A stretch of 32,078 nt of DNA from assembly GCA_020629935.1 (NCBI GenBank), contig JAHDCJ010000007.1, forward strand, positions 1 through 32,078, read 5' to 3'. This document shows, in pieces, positions 1 to 8,243 of this stretch. This DNA comes from Saprospiraceae bacterium. Its GTDB lineage: Bacteria; Bacteroidota; Bacteroidia; Chitinophagales; Saprospiraceae. Both the position numbers and the translations under genes were made by a program. Position 1 is the stretch's first letter, and each line of letters opens with the position of its first letter. A model generated the notes under the pieces. That model was not told the origin of the DNA and made no database searches. It worked only from the letters and a program-made list of their open reading frames with translations.

Positions 1-53
1 AACCGCCGTACGAGGTTTTGCAGACCTCTGCCTAGCCACTCGGCCACGCGACC
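1..53 (-). tRNA. tRNA-Cys (anticodon GCA), 3' part cut off by the window edge
   Basis: Reverse complement GGTCGCGTGGCCGAGTGGCTAGGCAGAGGTCTGCAAAACCTCGTACGGCGGTT shows the acceptor 5' strand, D-arm, an anticodon arm with a GCA loop (GAGGTCTGCAAAACCTC), and the start of the T-arm. Confidence 0.88.
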
Positions 54-246
54 CTATTAGGGATGCTACACATCTGCAGCGACGACAAATATAAAGGAAT
101 TTTCAATTTCCCGCCATTTTTTTCGAAAAAAATATATTGACAAAAAAAATGGCTGCTTATTTGACGCTTATTACTTAACGGACTAAAGCCTAAAAGAGTT
201 TCCTATTCTCTTATTTTTTTTAGTAGAAAACCGATTATTTTTTTTA

Positions 247-254
247 TACTTTTG
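247..254 (+). promoter_or_regulatory. Candidate Bacteroidota -7 box (TACTTTTG, fits TAnnTTTG)
   Basis: Motif 34 bp upstream of the ORF at 288; no clear -33 TTG seen. Confidence 0.35.
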
Positions 255-287
255 TCTAAGTAAATTATTATAAAATCAGACTTCAAT

Positions 288-797
288 ATGCGTACAACGA
301 TACTTACTTTTGTAGGATTACTTATTCTTGTTCTAGGACTTCTATTTGGATTAAGAACACTTAAAGGAGGACAAGCAGAACCATTGCCTCCTGCACCTCA
401 TGTACCTACAGTTAATAATAACACTCCCACCTTACCTCCCCCTACACAAGAGGTCTTTAATTACCTAATTGAAAATACGGATTATATAGATTATATTTAT
501 ATCAATCACCCATTTACTATGGCGGTCAGTGAGTTACCCAGTGTTAAAGGAAATGTGGCTTACTTAACCAATATTCCAGCTCCAAATTTAAGACAATGTC
601 AACCCATCGCTAATATCTTTTATAAAGGAAATCAAGAAATACTGCGTCGAGCAAATCTTTATTTTTCAGACAATTGTAAATACATTGAAATTTTAGGCAA
701 AGATAATATGCCTGAATTTGCTTGTGAAATATCAGAAAACGGACAAAAATATTTAACCAATATGTTGTCTCAAGTTAAAGGTGGACCTAACCAATAA
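288..797 (+). CDS. Hypothetical secreted/membrane-anchored protein (N-terminal TM helix, Pro-rich linker)
   Basis: 169-aa ORF; N-terminus MRTTILTFVGLLILVLGLLFGL is a hydrophobic anchor, followed by PLPPAPHVPTVNNNTPTLPPP. Confidence 0.7.
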   Translation: MRTTILTFVGLLILVLGLLFGLRTLKGGQAEPLPPAPHVPTVNNNTPTLPPPTQEVFNYLIENTDYIDYIYINHPFTMAVSELPSVKGNVAYLTNIPAPNLRQCQPIANIFYKGNQEILRRANLYFSDNCKYIEILGKDNMPEFACEISENGQKYLTNMLSQVKGGPNQ

Positions 798-840
798 TTT
801 TTTAAGTATATCCTTTTCCCTCAGTTTTAATTTTAAATAC

Positions 841-2988
841 ATGTACAATAAAAAACTTCAAAAAGACCTTTACCAACTTTCTAAACATCTACTCACTGAA
901 CCAAATGCCGAAACGTTAGGTAAAGCTAAACAACAAATTGAAGGAATAAGCAAAGTAATTGTTTATCATGAATGGCGATATTATGTGCTGAATGAACCTG
1001 TAATTAGTGATTTTGAATATGATCAATTATTTAAAAAACTAGAAGCTTTAGAAGCAAAATTCCCGCAATTGGTCGAACCCAGTTCGCCTACCCAAAGAGT
1101 ATCAAGTGATCTTACCGAAGACTTTCCTTCTGTTGATCATTTGACGCCCATGCTTTCTTTAGAAAACTCCTATGACATTGAAGATCTTAATGATTTTGAT
1201 CGTAGAGTAAAAGATAAAACCAATCAAGAACCTGATGCGCAAATCAACTATTGTGTAGAGCCTAAATTTGATGGAGGTACCATTGCTATTGTTTATGAAA
1301 ATGATCAATTGGTTAGAGCTGCGACTAGAGGGAATGGCGCACAAGGAGAAGAAATGACGAATAATGCCAAAGCGATGCGTTCCATTCCAATGAAAGCAGC
1401 ATTTTCTAAATATGGTATTCAAAAAGTAGAATTGCGTGGTGAGGTAATTATTCGTATTGAAACTTTTGACAAGGTCAATAAAAAACGAGAAGCAGAGAAA
1501 AAATCAATCTTGGCAAACCCGCGAAATGCAGCTACTGGCGCTATGCGTGTTAAAGATCCTAAAGAAGTAGAGAAGCGAGGATTGGAAGCTTTTATGTACC
1601 AATTAGGCTATGCCGTAGATAAAGATGGAAATGATATTTTAGGACAGTTTAATACCCATGATGAGACCATACAAATGTTGGAATCTTTAGGGTTTAAAGT
1701 ACCAAAGACAGACTACGATAGAAAGGTTTGTAAAGACATTGAGGAAGTGCATGCATTCTGTGATTATTGGCAACAAAATAGAGAGGCTTATCCTTATGAA
1801 ATTGATGGGATGGTTGTCAAAGTCAATCGAGTTGATTTACAAGATTTATGTGGTTATACGAGCCATCATCCGCGATGGGCCATTGCTTATAAATTTAAAG
1901 CCAAACAAGCCACTACCCGATTAATTGATGTAGAATTTCAAGTGGGCAAAATAGGTTCAATTACGCCTGTTGCTAAATTAGAGCCGGTAGCTTTAGCTGG
2001 CGTAATGATCTCTTCCGTTTCTTTGCACAATGAAGATTTTATCAAATCCAAAGATCTACATTATGGCGACACCGTCCTAGTAGAACGTGCCGGCGATGTG
2101 ATTCCATACATCGTAAAAGCATTAGATGAATTAAGAGATGGTTCAGAAGAACCCATTGTATATCCTAGCCATTGTCCTATTAATAAAAATCAAGAACAAG
2201 TAGCTTTAGTTAGAGAAGAAGACGAAGCCGTTTGGAAATGTCCAGATTGTATTTGTGGAGCACAAAATGTGAAACGGATGATCTTTCATGTATCCAAAGA
2301 TGCAATGAATATTGATGGGTTTGGAGCCAAATATATTGAACGGTTTCATGAAGAAGGTATGTTGAATACTATTGCTGACATTTATCGTATTGATTATGAT
2401 AAAATTGCTCAACTAGAAGGTTTTGGAAAACGCTCTGCGGAAAATTTAGAAGCGGCAATAACCAAAGCAAAAGGGAATCCAATTTCTAGATTATTATACA
2501 GTCTTAGTATTCATTTAGTAGGCCGAACCGTATCTAAAATTTTTGCGGGAGAGGTAGCCGATTTAAGGGATTTGAAAGATTGGACACAAGAACAATTTAT
2601 TGAACTGCACGACATTGGCCCAAAGGTAGCAGAAAACATGCATCAATTTTTTAGTGAACCTAAAAATTTAGCCTTGCTTGATGAATTAGAATCACTAGGT
2701 GTTAATCTTAAACAGTTGGAATCTGAAAAGAAAAAAGCCCCGATCTTAGATGGCGTTTTCTCTGGAAAAACCATTCTCTTTACGGGTAGTCTTCAACAAA
2801 TGTCGCGTAAAGAAGCTAAAGTAAAAGCAGAAGAAGCTGGAGCGAAAAATGTAGGCAGTGTCAGTGGCAATTTAAATATTTTGGTCGTTGGAGAAAAGGC
2901 AGGATCTAAACTTAAAAAAGCGGAAGCCTTAGGTTCTGTTCAAATTTTAACCGAACAAGAATTTCTAGATCAATTGTCTAAAAATTAA
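841..2988 (+). CDS. ligA: NAD-dependent DNA ligase LigA (start probably ATG at 841, not the upstream alternative start at 781)
   Basis: EPKFDG adenylation motif, EIDGMVVKVN, NPRNAATGAMR, Cys cluster, HhH region and C-terminal BRCT (FSGKTILFTGSLQQMSRKEAKVKAEEAGAKNVGSVSGNLNILVVGEKAGSKLKKAEALG). Confidence 0.95.
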   Translation: MYNKKLQKDLYQLSKHLLTEPNAETLGKAKQQIEGISKVIVYHEWRYYVLNEPVISDFEYDQLFKKLEALEAKFPQLVEPSSPTQRVSSDLTEDFPSVDHLTPMLSLENSYDIEDLNDFDRRVKDKTNQEPDAQINYCVEPKFDGGTIAIVYENDQLVRAATRGNGAQGEEMTNNAKAMRSIPMKAAFSKYGIQKVELRGEVIIRIETFDKVNKKREAEKKSILANPRNAATGAMRVKDPKEVEKRGLEAFMYQLGYAVDKDGNDILGQFNTHDETIQMLESLGFKVPKTDYDRKVCKDIEEVHAFCDYWQQNREAYPYEIDGMVVKVNRVDLQDLCGYTSHHPRWAIAYKFKAKQATTRLIDVEFQVGKIGSITPVAKLEPVALAGVMISSVSLHNEDFIKSKDLHYGDTVLVERAGDVIPYIVKALDELRDGSEEPIVYPSHCPINKNQEQVALVREEDEAVWKCPDCICGAQNVKRMIFHVSKDAMNIDGFGAKYIERFHEEGMLNTIADIYRIDYDKIAQLEGFGKRSAENLEAAITKAKGNPISRLLYSLSIHLVGRTVSKIFAGEVADLRDLKDWTQEQFIELHDIGPKVAENMHQFFSEPKNLALLDELESLGVNLKQLESEKKKAPILDGVFSGKTILFTGSLQQMSRKEAKVKAEEAGAKNVGSVSGNLNILVVGEKAGSKLKKAEALGSVQILTEQEFLDQLSKN

Positions 2989-3018
2989 TACTAAAATGAT
3001 CCTAGGAAAATAAAACCA

Positions 3019-3570
3019 ATGGGGAAGGGAAATCAAATCTTGGATAGTGACTATGCCGTTCCTAAAGCGAAAAAAGGGATTCCTGCGGGTCTGCCCTTAC
3101 GAATTCAGGCTTTCACTTTTGATTTTCTATTAATTGTCGCTATCGTTTATATTTTTTATTTATTCAATTTATTTTCACTCCTTGTTGCGGAAGGCTCGAC
3201 CTACAAACCATTAATCTTATTATTCATTGTGCTTTTATTGATCAAAGATTTTTGGAAGGGTCAAAGTATAGGCAAACGCTTTTTTGAAATTGAAGTGGTC
3301 AATTATGAACATAACCCTGCAAGTGCATTGCAATGTGTAGGTCGAAATATATCAAGTATCTTTTTACCTTTTGATATTTTCATGTTGTTGGCTACACGTG
3401 AAATTAGAATTGGAGATCTTTTTGCGGGAACTCGGGTAAACAAAATGTATATTCAGCCCAATAGTTTATTTCATGACATATTAAATATGCCGTGGGGAAA
3501 AAGCCAATTATATGCCCTCTTATTAATGCTAGGCACACTAATTTTTGCCGCTATTTTTATCTATGCTTAA
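3019..3570 (+). CDS. RDD family membrane protein
   Basis: 183 aa; RIQAFTFDFLLI..., KDFWKGQSIGKRFFEIEV and C-terminal hydrophobic segment typical of RDD proteins. Confidence 0.75.
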   Translation: MGKGNQILDSDYAVPKAKKGIPAGLPLRIQAFTFDFLLIVAIVYIFYLFNLFSLLVAEGSTYKPLILLFIVLLLIKDFWKGQSIGKRFFEIEVVNYEHNPASALQCVGRNISSIFLPFDIFMLLATREIRIGDLFAGTRVNKMYIQPNSLFHDILNMPWGKSQLYALLLMLGTLIFAAIFIYA

Positions 3571-3702
3571 ATTGGAAATAAGCCAGTTCCTTTAAAAAGC
3601 AAGAAAGATTCCTTATTTTTTGTCGAAATAATTCCTATTTATGTCCTAAAATTTGAATGATTTAAAATAAGTCTGCAATATTGTGACTCAATTCAATATA
3701 CT

Positions 3703-4611
3703 ATGGAAATTCTTAAACTAGAAAATGTAGTAAAATCCTATCAAAAGCATGTCGCCGTAAATGAGGTAAGCTTTGATGTACCCAAAGGCTCGATCTTTGG
3801 TTTGCTTGGACCAAATGGTGCAGGGAAAACGTCTTTAATACGGATTATTACTACCATTACACGAGCCGATAGTGGTGTCGTTTACTTAGATGGAGAAAAA
3901 CTAGGTGCTGATCATCCATCTCAAATTGGTTATATGCCCGAAGAACGTGGGCTATACAAAAAGATGAAAGTGGGTGAACAACTCCTTTACCTTGCTCAAC
4001 TTAAGGGTCTATCCAAAGCGGATGCTCGAAATGAAATTTTTAAATGGTTTAAAAAATTTGAAATCGAAGATTGGTGGGATAAAAAAGTAGAAGAACTTTC
4101 TAAAGGAATGCAACAGAAAATTCAGTTTGTTTCTACTGTAGTTCACCGTCCGAAACTGCTTATCTTAGACGAACCGTTTTCGGGTTTAGATCCGATCAAC
4201 ACCAATTTGATTAAGGATGAAATTTACAACCTCAACCAAGAAGGTACGAGTATTATTTTTTCTACCCACCGAATGGAACAAGTAGAAGAGATTTGTGAAC
4301 GGATTGTGTTGATTAATAAAGGGAAAAATATTCTTCAAGGAGAGGTAAAGGATATTAAAAATCAATTCAAAGAAAATCTATTTGAGATTAAGTTTGATGG
4401 AGGAGCCATCCCTACAAGTATTGGAGAAAAATATCGGGTAATGGATGAGAAAAAAGGCCGATTGGTCATTCAACTTGATCCTAATGCAGATTCCAATGAA
4501 CTATTGAATGATTTGATTCAATCAGGAGTGCATGTAACTTCTTTCATTGAAATTTTACCCACATTAAACGAAATTTTCATTAAACAAGTAGGAGGGCAAA
4601 GCGATGAATAA
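3703..4611 (+). CDS. ABC transporter ATP-binding protein (NatA-like)
   Basis: Walker A GPNGAGKT, signature LSKGMQQK, Walker B LLILDEPFSGLD, H-loop STHRMEQVE. Confidence 0.93.
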   Translation: MEILKLENVVKSYQKHVAVNEVSFDVPKGSIFGLLGPNGAGKTSLIRIITTITRADSGVVYLDGEKLGADHPSQIGYMPEERGLYKKMKVGEQLLYLAQLKGLSKADARNEIFKWFKKFEIEDWWDKKVEELSKGMQQKIQFVSTVVHRPKLLILDEPFSGLDPINTNLIKDEIYNLNQEGTSIIFSTHRMEQVEEICERIVLINKGKNILQGEVKDIKNQFKENLFEIKFDGGAIPTSIGEKYRVMDEKKGRLVIQLDPNADSNELLNDLIQSGVHVTSFIEILPTLNEIFIKQVGGQSDE

Positions 4612-5929
4612 ACTTTGGTTAATAATAAAAAGAGAATATTTAACTCGTGTTAGAAAAAAATCATTTTTACTTATCACGATTGGTACGCCGTTGGCTATTG
4701 CTTTGTTTATGGTCTTGGTTGCTTTTATTTTAAATAGCAACAAAGACAATCTCAAGGTTGGGGTCATTGATGAATCACAAACCATCATGGCGCTAAAAGA
4801 TACCGAAACGATTGATTTTGAAATGATCAAAAATAGTTCATTAGATAAACTTCGAGATAACTTTGAAGAATCGGAATACGATGGCTTGGTGGTTATTTCT
4901 GACTTTAAATCTAATTTAACTAAAACAGATTATAAGTTCAATTACTACTCCGACAAGCCCATTGGATCCATAACCAAAAATTCTATTGGCCGAGAAATTG
5001 GGAAAAAGATTCGAAATTATAAAGTAGAACAATCAAATCTAGACGAGAAAACGATCAACGATTTAAAGGCTAGTGTAGACTTAAAAGAAATTGCAGCCGA
5101 TAAAGAAAAGGAAAAAGAGGACGGATCTTCTACGGAGAATCGATCAGAGATTGCTACAGGAATCGGTATGTTTCTTGGGCTTTTCATGTATTTCGTCATT
5201 TTCTTCTATGGCTCCATGATTATGCGTAGTGTAATGGAAGAAAAGACCAATCGAATTGTAGAAGTTATGATCTCTTCGGTCAAACCTTTTCAATTGATGC
5301 TTGGAAAAATTATTGGCGTGAGTGGCGTGGGCCTTACACAGATTATTATTTGGGCGATTATGTTCACTGGTTTATCCTTTGTGATTGGAATGATTATTCC
5401 AGTTGACCCAAGTGCTATGGAGGGAATGAACACTAATTCAGGCATTGATCCAGAAGATATGGAATCTATGGTTAGTAGTTTAATGGACAGTATTTTTGCA
5501 GTCAATTGGACGGGCATTATCTCGGTTTCTATTCTTTTCTTCATAGGTGGATATTTCCTTTACTCTTCCTTATTTGCTGCCGTCGGTTCTGCAATGGGAG
5601 ATGATATGGGAGAAGGTCAAGCCTTGACTATTCCAATCTCTATACCTGTGGTTTTAGCATTGTATATAATGATTGCGGTAGTGCAAAACCCGAACAGTAG
5701 TATGGCGACCTGGTCATCCTTTGTTCCTTTTTTCTCTCCGATTATTGTGCCTGCACGTATGGCGTTTGATCCGCCATTGTGGGAAATTATTTTGTCTTTA
5801 GTCATACTCGCCGTTTCTGCGATTTTCTTTGTTTGGTTATCTGGTCGAATTTATCGGGTAGGTATCTTAATGTACGGCAAGAAGATTACGTTCAAAGAAT
5901 TGGGCAAATGGCTTTTTTATAGAGATTAA
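4604..5929 (+). CDS. ABC-2 type transporter permease (NatB-like)
   Basis: 441 aa overlapping the upstream ATPase by 8 bp; N-terminal TM, extracytoplasmic domain, MRSVMEEKTNRIVEVMISSVKPFQLMLGKIIGV motif and several TM helices. Confidence 0.9.
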   Translation: MNKLWLIIKREYLTRVRKKSFLLITIGTPLAIALFMVLVAFILNSNKDNLKVGVIDESQTIMALKDTETIDFEMIKNSSLDKLRDNFEESEYDGLVVISDFKSNLTKTDYKFNYYSDKPIGSITKNSIGREIGKKIRNYKVEQSNLDEKTINDLKASVDLKEIAADKEKEKEDGSSTENRSEIATGIGMFLGLFMYFVIFFYGSMIMRSVMEEKTNRIVEVMISSVKPFQLMLGKIIGVSGVGLTQIIIWAIMFTGLSFVIGMIIPVDPSAMEGMNTNSGIDPEDMESMVSSLMDSIFAVNWTGIISVSILFFIGGYFLYSSLFAAVGSAMGDDMGEGQALTIPISIPVVLALYIMIAVVQNPNSSMATWSSFVPFFSPIIVPARMAFDPPLWEIILSLVILAVSAIFFVWLSGRIYRVGILMYGKKITFKELGKWLFYRD

Positions 5930-5969
5930 TAGGAAAGGTTTAGTTTGAAAAAAGTTTTATTTTTTAAGT

Positions 5970-6013
5970 AAAAAAAATGAGAAATAACTTGAACGTTGTT
6001 TCTCATTTTTTTT
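5970..6013. terminator. Hairpin terminator with A/T tracts on both sides
   Basis: AAAAAAAATGAGAAA ... TTTCTCATTTTTTTT inverted repeat with an inner AAC/GTT extension, after the permease stop at 5929. Confidence 0.7.
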
Positions 6014-6061
6014 ATCCCCAACATTTATGCATCTTCGTTAAGTAAACCAGAATATCCCCAC

Positions 6062-6973
6062 ATGAAATTAGCTGTTATAGATTTAGGTACCAATACCTTC
6101 CATATATTAATTGTGGAGGTTGATGCGGAAGGTTCTTTTAAAGAATGTTACCGAGAACGACAATTTGTACAATTAGGAGAAGAAGGAGTAGAGACTATTG
6201 GTCAAGCCGCTTTTAATCGTGGATTAGCTACGCTGAAAAAATTTAAAACCGTATTATCTCAACATGATATCGCAGAAGTAAAAGCCTTTGGAACAGCGGC
6301 CCTTCGATCAGCCACGAATGGACAAACATTTATACAGCGCAGTTTGGAGGAAACGGGAATTCAAATCGAATTAATTAGTGGAGAAAGAGAAGCCCTATTG
6401 ATATGTAAAGGTGCTAGAAAGGCGACTCCAATAGGTTTACGCCCAGTACTGATTATGGATATTGGGGGAGGAAGTGTAGAATTTATTATTGCCAACCAAC
6501 AACAGGTTTTTTGGGCAAAAAGTTATCCGATTGGATTAGCCATTTTATTTCGTTCTTTTCATAAAAAAGATCCTATACATCACACAGAGATTGAAAATCT
6601 ATCCAAGCATTTGCAAACCATATTAACCGATTTATCAAAACTACAAACCCTTCATCCAATAGAAACATTAATTGGCGCTTCAGGTACTTTTGATGTATTG
6701 GAAGCCATTTTGGCTCTTGAGAAAACGAGTCCCACTTGGGCCCATGTAAACCCAATAGATTTTCCAATATTATATGACCGTTTGGTGCAAGCTACATTAG
6801 CGCAACGATTGGCGATGGAAGATGTGCCCAACCAACGAGCAGAGCTTATTGTGGTAGCCATGATCTTAATCCAAGAAGTTTTAAAAACAGGAACATTTAA
6901 CCACATTTGGGTTTCTTCTTTTGCAATGAAAGAAGGCATGCTTTTAGAAATGATTGAATCGAATAAAAAATAA
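6062..6973 (+). CDS. Ppx/GppA phosphatase family protein (exopolyphosphatase-like)
   Basis: MKLAVIDLGTNTFHILIVEVD, AFGTAALRSATN, ISGEREA, LIMDIGGGSVEF motifs; the 5996 start in the ORF track lies inside the upstream terminator, so ATG 6062 is preferred. Confidence 0.88.
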   Translation: MKLAVIDLGTNTFHILIVEVDAEGSFKECYRERQFVQLGEEGVETIGQAAFNRGLATLKKFKTVLSQHDIAEVKAFGTAALRSATNGQTFIQRSLEETGIQIELISGEREALLICKGARKATPIGLRPVLIMDIGGGSVEFIIANQQQVFWAKSYPIGLAILFRSFHKKDPIHHTEIENLSKHLQTILTDLSKLQTLHPIETLIGASGTFDVLEAILALEKTSPTWAHVNPIDFPILYDRLVQATLAQRLAMEDVPNQRAELIVVAMILIQEVLKTGTFNHIWVSSFAMKEGMLLEMIESNKK

Positions 6974-7004
6974 ATTTCTTTTGTTTCCAATTCATTAAAT
7001 AAAA

Positions 7005-7033
7005 AAAGGAAGTCGCTTGCAACAACTTCCTTT
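7005..7033. terminator. Terminator between convergent genes
   Basis: AAAGGAAGT ... ACTTCCTTT inverted repeat flanked by an A-run, between convergent ORFs ending at 6973 and 7114. Confidence 0.65.
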
Positions 7034-7113
7034 CGTTTAGGCTTTTCCTATTATGTCCTCCATAAGAATATATTAGGCACCTATTTAATCAATAAAACTA
7101 ACAAAAACAGATC

Positions 7114-7875
7114 TTATAAGTCATCTTTACTTGATGTTGAAATCGAAAGATGCGCTCGTACATTATCTTTTATACTTTGTTGTATCGGCTGTGGAGCCTT
7201 TTTGAGATTATTTTCTTTTTTAGCCACTGTACCATTAGGCTTGATTGTAAACATTTCAGCACTGACAGTATCATATCCTACAATTTCGTTGTCCATTATG
7301 CTGTTTTCTCCTACGTCTTTTTTCCATCGTGCTTTGTGTTCTGTAATGTACACATTAAACGATTCGTCTATTTTACCTAAATATCCATCCCCCATACCAT
7401 GACAACTTGCTAAGGTTTTTTGGTCGATTAACTCCCCTTTTTTATTAAAAACAACCAAGGTAAAGCTATGTGGCTTTCTATCAAAAGGACTATTTTGCGA
7501 ATAGACAATAAAATCAAATGGACTATCCTTAGATACCAATAAGGCCTCTGCTTTAAAATCATCTGGTCCCATACGGGAGTATTGTCCATATCCAATTTCA
7601 GGGATAAACTTTTTAGCGTCTCGAGGTAATATGTTTTTGGCAAGAGGTTGTAGCAGTTTATCTTCCTTTCTATTTTCTAAAAATTGAGGTTTTAAAAAAT
7701 CTACACCAATTTCATAAGGAAGCGTTTTAGTATCAAAGTGATCTAAAAACATTTGATAAGACATTTCTTCTGATTGAGCATCAACCGAGATGGTTGATTG
7801 CAAAGAAGACGGATTTTGAAACATCCAGCCGACAAGGCCAAGGAGTACAAGGTTAACTAATGCAATATTTTTCAT
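7114..7875 (-). CDS. Hypothetical exported protein
   Basis: 253-aa ORF with N-terminal hydrophobic segment MKNIALVNLVLLGLVGWMF; no family recognised. Confidence 0.7.
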   Translation of the reverse strand: MKNIALVNLVLLGLVGWMFQNPSSLQSTISVDAQSEEMSYQMFLDHFDTKTLPYEIGVDFLKPQFLENRKEDKLLQPLAKNILPRDAKKFIPEIGYGQYSRMGPDDFKAEALLVSKDSPFDFIVYSQNSPFDRKPHSFTLVVFNKKGELIDQKTLASCHGMGDGYLGKIDESFNVYITEHKARWKKDVGENSIMDNEIVGYDTVSAEMFTIKPNGTVAKKENNLKKAPQPIQQSIKDNVRAHLSISTSSKDDL

Positions 7876-8128
7876 TTGCTTTGATTTTTAGGGTGAAGGG
7901 TAGTTGGTGATTACTACACTTGAACAATTATTAAACGAAAAAAATTCTTTTTTATTATCCAACAGTTCAGTGTGATATATCCAATTTTGATACCAATTTT
8001 ATTTTTTATTAAAAAAAGCGTGACGGTCAATAATGCATGAAAATGCTATAGATTTGGTAAACTATTGAAAAATGACTCCAATTGGGCTTGAATCCCTATA
8101 AATACAGTATAATTCCTACTTAATTTTA

Positions 8129-8159
8129 TTGTCAAAACAAGAATTTAGTTATACCTTTG
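8129..8159 (+). promoter_or_regulatory. Candidate Bacteroidota promoter for hppA (-33 TTG, -7 TACCTTTG)
   Basis: TTG at 8129-8131, 20-bp spacer, TACCTTTG at 8152-8159; fits TTG-N~19-TAnnTTTG. Confidence 0.6.
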
Positions 8160-8243
8160 CCCACCGAAAAACTAAAAGATAAAAAACGAGGAAATTCAAG
8201 ATATATCCCTCACTAAAATTAACGAACGAAAAAAATCATTACT

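Noticed and set aside
1-53. tRNA-Cys as an integration site of a genomic island
   Set aside because: No integrase, att-like direct repeat or mobile genes follow; downstream content is housekeeping-type.
1159-1422. Antisense ORFs inside ligA (1159-1422, 2206-2412 minus; 1739-1924 + alternate frame) and similar shadows elsewhere
   Set aside because: They overlap strongly supported genes and show no recognisable domain or independent start signals.
3703-5929. NatA/NatB-like pair as the missing energy module for the Opp cluster
   Set aside because: It is a self-contained ABC-2 type ATPase/permease pair overlapping by 8 bp, a different ABC class and far from the Opp genes.
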